From positions 1 to 12,861 of the forward strand of contig JAQUUB010000119.1 in the NCBI GenBank assembly GCA_028694115.1: a DNA stretch of 12,861 nucleotides, read 5' to 3'. The translations under genes and the position numbers were made by a program. Source of the DNA: Lachnospiraceae bacterium (lineage in GTDB: Bacteria > Bacillota_A > Clostridia > Lachnospirales > Lachnospiraceae). Positions 1 through 7,158 of this stretch are shown here, one piece after another (the first letter of the stretch is position 1; each line of letters starts with the position of its first letter). The notes beneath the pieces were generated by a model, which had not been told where the DNA came from, made no database searches, and saw only the letters and a list, made by a program, of their open reading frames with translations.

Positions 1-51
1 ACAAACTTTATTAAGTGCACCCTTTTTACCAATATATGCTTTTTCATATTA

Positions 52-74
52 GAATTGCTGCAATGCAGCAATTC
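52..74. repeat. Near-perfect inverted repeat (hairpin)
   Basis: Two perfect 11-base arms (52-62 and 64-74) flank a single central base. It lies downstream of the minus-strand DUF6431 gene. Neither side has a clean U-run, although the plus-strand side continues T-rich. It could be a weak terminator or a structured end of a mobile element. Only the inverted repeat itself is seen directly. Confidence 0.5.
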
Positions 75-93
75 TTCCTTGTTTTGAATCAGT

Positions 94-114
94 ATTGCGA
101 ACTCGTTTCGCAAT
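94..114. repeat. 8-bp stem hairpin
   Basis: The arms ATTGCGAA (94-101) and TTCGCAAT (107-114) are perfect and enclose a 5-base loop. No T-run follows on either strand. Together with the hairpin at 52-74 it makes up the 3' flank of the minus-strand gene ending at 164. No gene is seen in 1-163. Confidence 0.45.
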
Positions 115-163
115 TACCTATTTTCTTAAGTATAGAGGCTTCCAGAAGAGATGTCGTGTAAGG

Positions 164-691
164 TTATGTGGGAGTTAGAAACAGAATATTTGGAGTTCTT
201 TTTATCTGCATGAACTGACGGCTGAAAAGTGAAAAGCATGATCGGATAAAGGAAGGTGAAGTGGAAATGGAGAGACTGGTAGAAAGGATTCGCTGCAGCC
301 AGTGACGGACATAGCGCCGGATAATGGAATGAATACAGTTCTCGTCGATGGAGGGGGTATTCTCCATGATATCAGAGTAGGTTTCATTGCTCTCATAACA
401 GAAAATGATATCCAGCTGATCAGGCAGTGAGACTTGAGAATAAGGAACAATACAAGCTGGGAGCAAAGCATGTGTAGCACCACAATAGCTGCACTTTACA
501 CGGCAGATGTGCAGACGGACAGACCCTTCCTCTGATTTGACGCTTCTGTCATAGTAAGCATGGATGGTCAGACAGGCAGAATGACCACAGCCGCAGGTCA
601 GCTGGTGTAACTGTAGGTTGCTTATTGTTATATCATAGGAATCCTGCGAAATTGGATTGCAAAAATCAGTCATAAAGGTTATCATAGGCAT
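164..691 (-). CDS. DUF6431 family zinc-ribbon protein (transposon-associated)
   Basis: I recognise this as the DUF6431 family, small proteins common in Lachnospiraceae whose cysteine pattern resembles the zinc ribbon at the front of some transposases. Visible are a TCGCGH cluster, then CRVKCSYCGATHALLP, which looks like a CxC plus CxxC zinc knuckle followed by the family-typical HALLP stretch. The C-terminal half is helical (IDENCIHSIIRRYVRHW). The frame stays open to a TTG at 742. I chose the ATG at 691 (175 residues), but the ATGs at 685 and 673 are equally possible because none has a clear ribosome binding site. No partner transposase is visible; one could lie left of the window. The molecular role is unknown; DNA binding is inference. 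Confidence 0.65.
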   Translation of the reverse strand: MPMITFMTDFCNPISQDSYDITISNLQLHQLTCGCGHSACLTIHAYYDRSVKSEEGSVRLHICRVKCSYCGATHALLPACIVPYSQVSLPDQLDIIFCYESNETYSDIMENTPSIDENCIHSIIRRYVRHWLQRILSTSLSISTSPSFIRSCFSLFSRQFMQIKRTPNILFLTPT

Positions 692-761
692 GTAGCAAGG
701 CTGTGTTACGCACAGAACTTGTAGGCATGCGGCAGAAATCAAGCTTTCGACGGGGAGATTT

Positions 762-842
762 CTGCTGCATTATTTATTAGGAACAAAGTCATGATAACAC
801 AAGAAGATACTGAATAAAACAATCTGCCGCATAATGCATCAG
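762..842. repeat. 12-bp inverted repeat between DUF6431 gene and recombinase remnant
   Basis: CTGCTGCATTAT at 762-773 and ATAATGCATCAG at 831-842 are inverted copies with one mismatch, 57 bases apart. A second inverted pair, GCAGAAATC (732-740) and GATTTCTGC (757-765), overlaps the gene start region. These lie just before the point where the serine recombinase reading frame resumes, so they could mark an element end. No other function is visible in 743-878. Confidence 0.35.
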
Positions 843-878
843 AATAGTTTATCCAGTACCTTCTTTTAATTTGCATGA

Positions 879-1220
879 AAAAAGAAATATCTGAGGCAAG
901 TAAAATGCCAAATAACAGGATGTGGGAACCGGCATATTTATGAGGAGATACTGATTGAGATTTACCTGATGGCGTGGAACAGGTTGCTGGAGTGTAGGGA
1001 GATGCTGATGCCAGAGTGGGAGGAGAAGATACAGGGGGTGGATTTGCTGGCGAAGTTTCGGGCGATGGATTTTTTGAATATTACCAAGGAGGCAGAGCCG
1101 ATAAAGGAATTGGATATTAATCTGATGCTTCGGACAGTGGACTATATCAAGGCATATGAGAGCGGTGTGGTGGTGACGGTGTTTCTGGATGGGACGGAGA
1201 TTGTGAACAACAGTATATAG
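879..1220 (+). pseudogene. C-terminal remnant of a large serine recombinase
   Basis: From the AAA at 879, just after an in-frame TGA, the frame reads KKKYLRQVKCQITGCGNRHI, then EEILIEIYLMAWNRLL. This matches the end of the zinc ribbon and the following helix of large serine recombinases, the integrases of Tn4451/Tn5397-type elements and some phages. The tail, with ELDINLMLRTVDYIKAYESG and VVTVFLDGTE, is the usual C-terminal strand-rich end of that family. The N-terminal catalytic domain with its serine, the recombinase domain and the first zinc CxxC are absent, so only about 113 residues of a roughly 500-residue protein remain. The ATG at 969 would begin inside the helix and is not a natural start. 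It is not expected to be active. It marks a former integrative element, probably cut by the insertion to its left. Confidence 0.7.
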
Positions 1221-1271
1221 ACGGTTACTCAGTGCGAGTGTTGCAAGTTAGTAGAGGAATGTTGATTATTG

Positions 1272-1300
1272 TTGAATAAAGATATAGCGTTTGCTATAAT
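1272..1300 (+). promoter_or_regulatory. Promoter of the regulator-methyltransferase-ATPase operon
   Basis: The -35 box TTGAAT (1272-1277) and the -10 box TATAAT (1295-1300) are separated by exactly 17 bases. A TG at 1292-1293 gives an extended -10. The transcript would start near 1307, leaving a very short leader with the ribosome binding site GAGGTGAG at 1310-1317. Confidence 0.75.
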
Positions 1301-1309
1301 GTATGCTAT
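1284..1309. promoter_or_regulatory. Candidate operator half-sites over the -10 box
   Basis: ATAGC (1284-1288) and GCTAT (1293-1297) form an inverted pair with a 4-base spacer. A further GCTAT (1305-1309) lies 12 bases on. The three copies span the spacer, the -10 box and the start site, where a dimeric Cro/C1-type regulator would block RNA polymerase. Binding by the downstream 73-residue protein is inferred from position only. Confidence 0.4.
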
Positions 1310-1320
1310 GAGGTGAGAAT

Positions 1321-1542
1321 ATGGAATTTTCTGGGTTAGTAAGAAAAATAAGAATGGACTTGGGATATAGTCAAGAACAGCTAGCACGCGCACTGAACAT
1401 CAGTTTTTGTACGGTTAATAGATGGGAAAATGCTAAGGCTAAACCTAGTCCAATGGCTAAAAAACTATTGTTTGAATTTTGCCAAAAACAAGGACTGGAA
1501 ATCCAAATATGTCAGGGGGATACTTATGATTTACGTAAATAA
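1321..1542 (+). CDS. XRE-family regulator, probable controller protein of the defence operon
   Basis: This 73-residue protein is almost entirely a Cro/C1-type helix-turn-helix: LVRKIRMDLGYSQEQLARAL is followed by the recognition-helix region NISFCTVNRWENAKAKPSP. Its size matches the stand-alone controller (C) proteins of restriction-modification systems. The start is set by the ATG at 1321 with GAGGTGAG three bases before it, although upstream DNA is AT-rich and a weaker site cannot be excluded. Its last 17 bases overlap the methyltransferase gene in another frame, so the two are probably translated together. As in known C-protein systems it may repress or time expression of the operon through the half-sites at 1284-1309; this is inference. 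A general plasmid or phage-type regulator is the alternative. Confidence 0.8.
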   Translation: MEFSGLVRKIRMDLGYSQEQLARALNISFCTVNRWENAKAKPSPMAKKLLFEFCQKQGLEIQICQGDTYDLRK

Positions 1543-2791
1543 AACATTAGATTTGGATTTTGATAATATTGATATTGATCCTTTCTGGAATGTGGGAAAT
1601 GAGCGTGAGCATAAGAACCATAGGATACATGCCTATCCAGCAAAGTTTCCAGCTTTCATTACGCAAAAGGCCTTGGAATATGCGAGGCAAGAAGAAATAG
1701 ATGTTAAACAAATTGTTGATATATTCTGTGGATGTGGGACAGTTGCATTTGAAGCAAAACGAAATGGAATTGATTTCTGGGGTTGTGATATTAATCCAGT
1801 TGCAGTTTTGATAGCTAAAGCAAAAAGTCATTCTTATAAAATAGAAAAAATAGAGAAATATTATGAGGAGATTCTCTCTTTTTTTGATAACAATAGAGAC
1901 ATATATGAAGTTTCAGGAAACATAAACGAACGAATCAAATATTGGTTTTTCGAGTCAACTATAAAGGAGTTATCTTTATTAAAACATGCAATTTTAGAGA
2001 CAATTCCAAAAAGCAGCAAATACAGATTTTTTTATTTATGTGCCTTTTCAAATATATTGAAACCAACTTCAAAATGGCTCACAAAATCAATAAAACCTCA
2101 ATTGGATCCACAAAAGGAACCAACTGAGGTAAGAGATGCTTTTGTGAAACAATGTACTTTTATGAAGAATGCAATTAAGGATTTAAATTTTACAAAAAAT
2201 TCAAAAGTAATTATACAGAAAAGCAATGCATTAAAAACAAAAAAAGAGCAGTTTGCGGATTTGATTATAACAAGTCCTCCGTATGTGACGTCATATGAAT
2301 ATGCGGATTTGCATCAACTTTCATCATTATGGTTAGATTTTGCGGATGATTATAGGACACTTAGGAAAGATTCGGTTGGATCTAATTATAATGTTTCTAA
2401 TATAGTGGAATTGAAAAACAATTTGTTTCCAGTTGGGAGAAAGATAGTAGAAAAACTTGAAGAAGTGGATAAATCAAAGGCTGATGCAGTTGCAAAATAT
2501 TTCTATGATATGCAACAAGCAGCAGTTGTCTGCTATAGGCTCTTACATGATAAAGGTGCAGCTTTAATGGTTATAGGTAATACGGAGTACAAGGGAGTTA
2601 AAATTAATAATGCAAAACATTTAGTTGAATCCTTATATCAAGCTGGATTTGAAAATGTATTTATAACTAAGAGAAAAATAACTAATAAAATTTTAACACC
2701 ATATAGAGATAAGGCTGGAAAGTTTTCATCTGATGAAAATAATCGTAAAGTATATAGCGAAGAGTTTATAGTAGTAGGGAGGAAAGAATAG
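1526..2791 (+). CDS. DNA methyltransferase, TSPPY type (probably N4-cytosine)
   Basis: This 421-residue protein should transfer a methyl group from S-adenosylmethionine to a base amino group in DNA. Motif I, the cofactor loop DIFCGCGT, lies at residues 65-72, with the acidic GCDINP at 86-91. Motif IV, TSPPY, is at 249-253; SPPY is typical of N4-cytosine enzymes, though N6-adenine activity cannot be excluded. A conserved HAYPAKFP stretch (35-42) before motif I is shared by one group of these enzymes. The order I then IV rules out the beta arrangement. The frame is open upstream to 1430, but the ATG at 1526 has AGGGGGA five bases before it and gives a natural N-terminus inside the overlap with the regulator. 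The stop overlaps the next start by one base. In context it is likely the self-protection partner of the ATPase-nuclease downstream. The recognition sequence is unknown. Confidence 0.85.
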   Translation: MIYVNKTLDLDFDNIDIDPFWNVGNEREHKNHRIHAYPAKFPAFITQKALEYARQEEIDVKQIVDIFCGCGTVAFEAKRNGIDFWGCDINPVAVLIAKAKSHSYKIEKIEKYYEEILSFFDNNRDIYEVSGNINERIKYWFFESTIKELSLLKHAILETIPKSSKYRFFYLCAFSNILKPTSKWLTKSIKPQLDPQKEPTEVRDAFVKQCTFMKNAIKDLNFTKNSKVIIQKSNALKTKKEQFADLIITSPPYVTSYEYADLHQLSSLWLDFADDYRTLRKDSVGSNYNVSNIVELKNNLFPVGRKIVEKLEEVDKSKADAVAKYFYDMQQAAVVCYRLLHDKGAALMVIGNTEYKGVKINNAKHLVESLYQAGFENVFITKRKITNKILTPYRDKAGKFSSDENNRKVYSEEFIVVGRKE

Positions 2792-5241
2792 TGAATTTAT
2801 TGGATGCAGGGAAAAAGATTGATGACATACAAGTTAAAATTAGCTATAAAATTATAGAATTATTTTCAGCGGGTTTATATTCCAGCCCTAATAAAGCATT
2901 TGAAGAATTGGTATGCAATTCCTATGATGCTTTCGCTACAAATGTTTCTGTATATGTTGCTCCTGACTTATCTGCTAATGATGCATATATTTGGGTGTGT
3001 GATAATGGAGAGGGATTGAATGCACAAGAATTAAAAGATTTATGGAGAATAGGAGAATCTTCAAAAAGAGATGATTTAAATCGTGATCAGAAAAGATTGC
3101 AGATAGGACAATTTGGAATAGGTAAATTGGCTACATATATTTTAGCAAGGAAACTTACATATATTTCCAAGAAGAATGATAGATATATTCTTGCAACAAT
3201 GGATTATGATTTAATCCAAAACAATAAGGAAAAAGAAAGTCTGGTTATTGATGAAAGAGAGATAAGTGAAAAAGAGGCTGAACAGTTATTAAGTTTATAC
3301 CTGAAAGGCAAGTCAAGTTTTGAACTTTTTGGTAAAAAGGCAGTGCAGACTTGGACTATTTCAATATTAACTGATTTAAAGCCAAAAGCAGCAGAAATTT
3401 CAGAAGGCAGGTTAAAATGGATTTTAAGGACAGCTTTGCCATTAAATCCAAACTTTAAACTGTTTTATAATGGTGTTTTAATAGAATCTTCAAAAGTAAA
3501 AGTTCCCATTATGAAAGAGTGGGTATTTGGTAAAGAGGATAAAACAGCCAATGAATTAGATTTTGCGCAATGTAGAGAAGAAAATGAACAATACTTTGTG
3601 GATTTTGAAAATCTAAAAGGTGTAAAAGGTACAATTACATTATACACAGATTCTTTAGTTGATGGAAAATCTTCTTCATTAGGTAGAAGTCATGGGATTT
3701 TTTTAAGTATTAGAGGTCGTTTGATTAACTTAGATGATCCACTTTTAGGAATGGAGGCTTTTTCCCATGGAGTGTTTAATAGAACTAGGATTGTAGTAGA
3801 TGCAGACGAACTGGATAATAATTTGACTTCAACACGTGAGGCAGTTAAAGAATCATTGCCTTTTAAACAATTAAAAGAATATATTAAAAAGAAATTTAAT
3901 AATGAAGTTAGAAAATTCTATTTTGAACAAGAGCAAAAAGCATCTGAGAAAAAAACTGTTTCATATAGATTAGCACAGACATCATATACAACTTCTAAAC
4001 GCCCAATATATAATTTTATAAAAAATTACTATGATTCTGAAATAGTGAATCCTTTTTTAATTGAAAAGCCAACGATAGACGAAAAGGATATACTAATAAG
4101 GGCATATGAAAATGATTTGGAAACGGGAGAACAAGTTATTGAAGAAATAAAATGGGATATTCTAGGAAGTGAAGAACCTATTGCAAAGTTAAATTTAAAA
4201 TCCAGAACATTAACTATCAATGAATTGCATCCATATATAGCGAATTATAATGATGCATATACCAGTAATATCCCACTAGAAAGTATGGCTATAACTGAAG
4301 TATTAACGGAAGCACATTTATATGAAATAGGAATACCAGAAGAAACAGTTAACGAAATAATGAAGAAAAGGGATATAACTTTAAGACAATTAGCACTAGC
4401 TGACAGAGTTGGTATTCCGGCTGTTGCAATGCTTGTTAAAGATTCTCTTGCAAATCCAACAGGTCTTGAAGAAGCAGTATATAGGGCCTTGTCGGCATTA
4501 GGATTTGAAACAAGCCGAATCGGTGGAAACGGGGAACCTGATGGCAAGGCTAATGCAATCTTAGGATATGATGAAAATAGTAAAAGTAAAAATTATTCCC
4601 TAACTTTTGATGCAAAGAGTACAAAAACAAAAGCTATAGCGGCTGGTACGGCACATTTATCGGCTTTGAAGCGGCATCAAAAAAAATACAATGCAGAGTA
4701 TTGTATAGAAGTAGCTATTGGATATCAAGGGGAGGACGATCCAGAGAGTGCTATATCAGTTGAAGCCAGAATGCAAAAAGTGACAATAATTACAGCTAAA
4801 GACTTAGTGAAGTTATTATTTTTAGCGACCCCTAAACAGATTGGTTTAGATAAATTGAGAAGTTTATTTGATACATGCTATTCACCTTTGGAAGTCCATG
4901 ACTGGATTGAAAAAATAGAAAAAGCAGAAGTCTATAAGCCGCCATATTATGACATTATTGATGTGATTTATGAACTGCAGAAAGAGGACAATGAACCGCC
5001 AACAATTCGTGTGGTTAGAAAAGAGCTTAATCGTAAATTAAATGAAAAATACCTTACTCCACAAGTAATAGAATGGGTGAAGGTGTTGTGTGCATTGGTT
5101 CCAGGGTGTGTAACAATAGAGAATGAGTTTGTGGGGGTGCAGGCAACACCTGAAAGTATTAAGTCGAGGATTGCTAAAGCCATTCATTCTACAGTTCCTG
5201 ATGAAATGCAGAAAGTTTATAAAGAAATTTTTAAGGGTTAG
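2791..5241 (+). CDS. GHKL ATPase fused to PD-(D/E)XK nuclease (putative restriction effector)
   Basis: The 816-residue protein begins at the GTG that overlaps the methyltransferase stop (GGGAGG upstream). Residues 30-120 form a GHKL (Hsp90/MutL/MORC) ATP-binding fold: N-box EELVCNSYDA (38-47, N43 and D46), G1 DNGEGL (71-76), and lid GQFGIGK (106-112). A transducer-like region follows, ending near DELDNNLTSTRE (339-350). Residues 555-675 look like a PD-(D/E)XK nuclease: helix LEEAVYRALSALGFE with E561, then EPDG (D584), then DAKS (D607 and K609). The last 140 residues are helical and unassigned. Prokaryotic MORC/MutL-like ATPases in restriction-modification contexts, some with nuclease domains, have been described by Aravind and colleagues. 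The inferred role is ATP-gated cleavage of unmethylated foreign DNA. No helicase motifs or specificity subunit are seen. The nuclease assignment rests on motif spacing, so it is less certain than the ATPase. Confidence 0.8.
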   Translation: MNLLDAGKKIDDIQVKISYKIIELFSAGLYSSPNKAFEELVCNSYDAFATNVSVYVAPDLSANDAYIWVCDNGEGLNAQELKDLWRIGESSKRDDLNRDQKRLQIGQFGIGKLATYILARKLTYISKKNDRYILATMDYDLIQNNKEKESLVIDEREISEKEAEQLLSLYLKGKSSFELFGKKAVQTWTISILTDLKPKAAEISEGRLKWILRTALPLNPNFKLFYNGVLIESSKVKVPIMKEWVFGKEDKTANELDFAQCREENEQYFVDFENLKGVKGTITLYTDSLVDGKSSSLGRSHGIFLSIRGRLINLDDPLLGMEAFSHGVFNRTRIVVDADELDNNLTSTREAVKESLPFKQLKEYIKKKFNNEVRKFYFEQEQKASEKKTVSYRLAQTSYTTSKRPIYNFIKNYYDSEIVNPFLIEKPTIDEKDILIRAYENDLETGEQVIEEIKWDILGSEEPIAKLNLKSRTLTINELHPYIANYNDAYTSNIPLESMAITEVLTEAHLYEIGIPEETVNEIMKKRDITLRQLALADRVGIPAVAMLVKDSLANPTGLEEAVYRALSALGFETSRIGGNGEPDGKANAILGYDENSKSKNYSLTFDAKSTKTKAIAAGTAHLSALKRHQKKYNAEYCIEVAIGYQGEDDPESAISVEARMQKVTIITAKDLVKLLFLATPKQIGLDKLRSLFDTCYSPLEVHDWIEKIEKAEVYKPPYYDIIDVIYELQKEDNEPPTIRVVRKELNRKLNEKYLTPQVIEWVKVLCALVPGCVTIENEFVGVQATPESIKSRIAKAIHSTVPDEMQKVYKEIFKG

Positions 5242-5244
5242 AAA

Positions 5245-5421
5245 CTAATTGTCGTGCTCAGAGGTAATTAGATTTAAGAGTTCAAAGTTTACTAAAACAC
5301 TTTGTGCTAATTCAACAGACATGATTTGTTTTTCGTCAAAAGAATTATTTTTCATATATGTTAAAAGACTATCTAGATAATTGAATGCCTCAGCATAACT
5401 CATAGTTGGTTTGCTTTTCAT
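5245..5421 (-). CDS. Small uncharacterised protein convergent with the defence operon
   Basis: A 58-residue protein, mostly predicted helical (SYAEAFNYLDSLLTYMKNN and QIMSVELAQSVLVNFELLNL), without signal peptide or membrane segment. I do not recognise it. A GTG at 5430 is in frame, but the ATG at 5421 has AGGTGA five bases upstream and is the better start. Its stop is only three bases from the stop of the ATPase-nuclease gene, so the two transcripts converge and could interfere. A TATAAT-like -10 lies on the minus strand near 5446-5451 with a poor -35. It may be a small accessory protein of the defence locus or an unrelated passenger; the sequence does not decide. Confidence 0.6.
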   Translation of the reverse strand: MKSKPTMSYAEAFNYLDSLLTYMKNNSFDEKQIMSVELAQSVLVNFELLNLITSEHDN

Positions 5422-5603
5422 ATATGTCACCTACCTATCTTATATATTATAAGAGAAGTATTACCATTATGACATGATTTATTTCATAAATTATAATCTT
5501 GACAAATTTGTAATTCAGAGCAATTGCTGGATTACTAAATTTGTTTAGATGTTGATGTCAAATGATAGAGGAACAGAAGCAAATTATAAAAATATTTTGA
5601 AAT

Positions 5604-6013
5604 GTAGGTTTAGATTATCGGAAATTTGGTGCTATTTTGGACTTGTTGCGTGATAAAGTGAGAAATTATTGCAAGGCTAATAATGTGGGCGGTTATGCTG
5701 GGAACCTTATACAGTCCAATGAAGACATGCACATAGAGAAGGTATGCTCTGATTCTATATACAGCCAGTGTAGCAAATCGCTTGCTAATAGACCTACTGG
5801 GCGTAAGAGAGTTTTTTGCTCTGATGAATGTCGTAAAGTGTTGATAAAAGAGCATCCTGTACCTTATAAGTATGAATGCATGTTTTGTGGAAAAGAGTTT
5901 GAAATTTAGGACAAAGAACAGAAATTTTGTAGCCACGAGTGCTATATCCGTAACGGCTTCTGGTGGGAAGAAGGTATGGCAGAACTTGTGAGTGTGCTGC
6001 TTGCCAAAAAGTA
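5604..6013 (+). pseudogene. Broken zinc-ribbon protein gene with in-frame amber codon
   Basis: An open frame runs from 5601 to a TAG at 5907-5909 and continues in the same frame to a TAA at 6011-6013. The first part reads RVFCSDECRK and then YECMFCGKEFEI. After the stop it continues DKEQKFCSHECYIRNGFWW. CMFCGKEFE plus FCSHECYIR is the two-half zinc ribbon of small Firmicutes proteins with paired cysteine knuckles, so the amber codon splits one ribbon. The first knuckle is also degenerate (YSQCSKSL instead of a CxxCGKSL pattern), and there is no ATG or ribosome binding site at the front. It looks like a decayed gene rather than a short functional protein. The original function is unknown; DNA or RNA binding is typical of such ribbons. 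Confidence 0.6.
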
Positions 6014-6087
6014 AGTACCAAAGGGGCCTAAATGGATAAAAGATTTGCCGAAAACATAATGAAGCACGCCTATTTGTTATTTTAGGT

Positions 6088-6117
6088 GGGGTAAAAAGTC
6101 ATTAAAAGGGGTAAAAA
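6088..6117. repeat. Two direct repeats GGGGTAAAAA at 20-base period
   Basis: The identical 10-mers at 6088-6097 and 6108-6117 are spaced exactly 20 bases, about two helical turns. They lie between decayed gene fragments, with no gene in 6014-6175. They could be a leftover protein-binding pair or chance in AT-rich DNA. Confidence 0.3.
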
Positions 6118-6175
6118 ACGAAATTAGGCATTCTATAACGAAACAAAGGGGCGAACCTTTTGCCATGTAGTATAA

Positions 6176-6352
6176 ACGATAACTTTCACCGCAGATAGTA
6201 TTAGAAAACATATTTCTATGGACGACAAAAACCAGTATCTGATTATTGGAAGAAATCCTAAAAACCTCTTTGCTACGAAGGAGAATCTATTTATAGTAGA
6301 GAAAATAGTGGCGAATAATCAGACGGTAATGAAGCTGAAGCCAGCATTTTAA
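6176..6352 (+). pseudogene. Short orphan coding remnant
   Basis: A 58-codon open frame begins right after a TAA and ends at a TAA at 6350-6352. It reads TITFTADSIRKHISMDDKNQYL, then IIGRNPKNLFATKENLFIVEKI and a tail ending MKLKPAF. The composition is protein-like, and an ATG at 6218 would give 44 residues, but there is no ribosome binding site. It is probably the C-terminal tail of a lost gene. I cannot name the family. The alternative is a real 44-residue peptide, which I consider less likely. Confidence 0.3.
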
Positions 6353-6369
6353 TATTGGAGGAGGTACCA

Positions 6370-7137
6370 ATGCTACAGACAAAACCAACAGAGCATCTTA
6401 TGGGAATAACAATACAAGGAGATTATAATGATTTCTCAGAGCTTGTGGACAGTATATATAGCGTCACAGGTTTGGATGAGAATTCTGAAGATATTTATTA
6501 TGGAGTGAAGAACAGACTTCTTGGAATCTGTTATGATATCAGGCATGCATATCAGGGTGACCGAAATGTTGTTCTTGTAGATAACAACATGAACAGGGAT
6601 AAAATGAAGTGGCATGAGATGATTACTCCGGAACAGAATGTTTATTATAGTGTAGAGGTATTGTTTCCAGAAGCAATATTTGTTGCGGCAGCAGTTCCTC
6701 ATATGTATATGTTTTCAGATAAATATTATGGAAGCCGTGCGAATAAATCAGAAATGAGTATTCCGCCTGTTCCATATTCGAATATGATGAGAGATAAAGC
6801 GAATTTAGATGTTTTATGCGGTGGTATCTGGCAGGCTTTAGGACAGGTAATTGGTGATGATGAACTTGAGAGAATCATTCACTCCTACCAATTGGCAAGG
6901 GAAGATTATATGGATTATGCAACTCATTATATTGATAAATGCAATATAGAATTATATAAGACGCCAGTGGATAAAAGAAAAGATAAACTGCGGAATATTG
7001 CAAAAAGAATTGTGAAAAAACCACAGGCATATTTCTCTATGGAACAAAACTTGAAATATTGGGCGAAGGAACATAAGACAACCATTTATGAATTAAAAGA
7101 TCCTAAATTAGAGTATCCAGAGAAAATTGAATGGTAG
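6370..7137 (+). CDS. DUF6904-like protein, function unknown
   Basis: A 255-residue soluble protein. The start is the ATG at 6370, preceded by a strong GGAGGAGG (6356-6363). The N-terminal pattern, NxxGITIQGDYNDFxELVDSIYxVTG-like, followed by LLGICYDIRHAYQGDR and KWHEMITP, resembles proteins annotated DUF6904; that name is from memory. Further on are an aromatic AAAVPHMYMFSDKYYGSR segment and a helical region around LGQVIGDDELERII. The C-terminus is basic, then carries a short YWAKEHKTTIYEL motif. No catalytic motif is recognisable and no membrane segment is present. It is the first of three plus-strand genes with short spacing (21 bases to the UPF0158 gene), so the three are probably one transcript. 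The role is unknown. Confidence 0.65.
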   Translation: MLQTKPTEHLMGITIQGDYNDFSELVDSIYSVTGLDENSEDIYYGVKNRLLGICYDIRHAYQGDRNVVLVDNNMNRDKMKWHEMITPEQNVYYSVEVLFPEAIFVAAAVPHMYMFSDKYYGSRANKSEMSIPPVPYSNMMRDKANLDVLCGGIWQALGQVIGDDELERIIHSYQLAREDYMDYATHYIDKCNIELYKTPVDKRKDKLRNIAKRIVKKPQAYFSMEQNLKYWAKEHKTTIYELKDPKLEYPEKIEW

Positions 7138-7158
7138 TTTCCCGAAAGGAGAAATTTT

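Noticed and set aside
1430..1525. N-terminal extension of the methyltransferase from an upstream ATG
   Set aside because: These codons overlap the regulator out of frame, and the ATG at 1526 has a much better ribosome binding site and family-like N-terminus.
5610..5936. 108-codon minus-strand frame
   Set aside because: It lies opposite the zinc-ribbon pseudogene, whose cysteine motifs are clear; no family pattern in the antisense reading.
6355..6369. TTG start for the DUF6904-like gene
   Set aside because: The codons from 6355 are themselves the ribosome binding site GGAGGAGG of the ATG at 6370.
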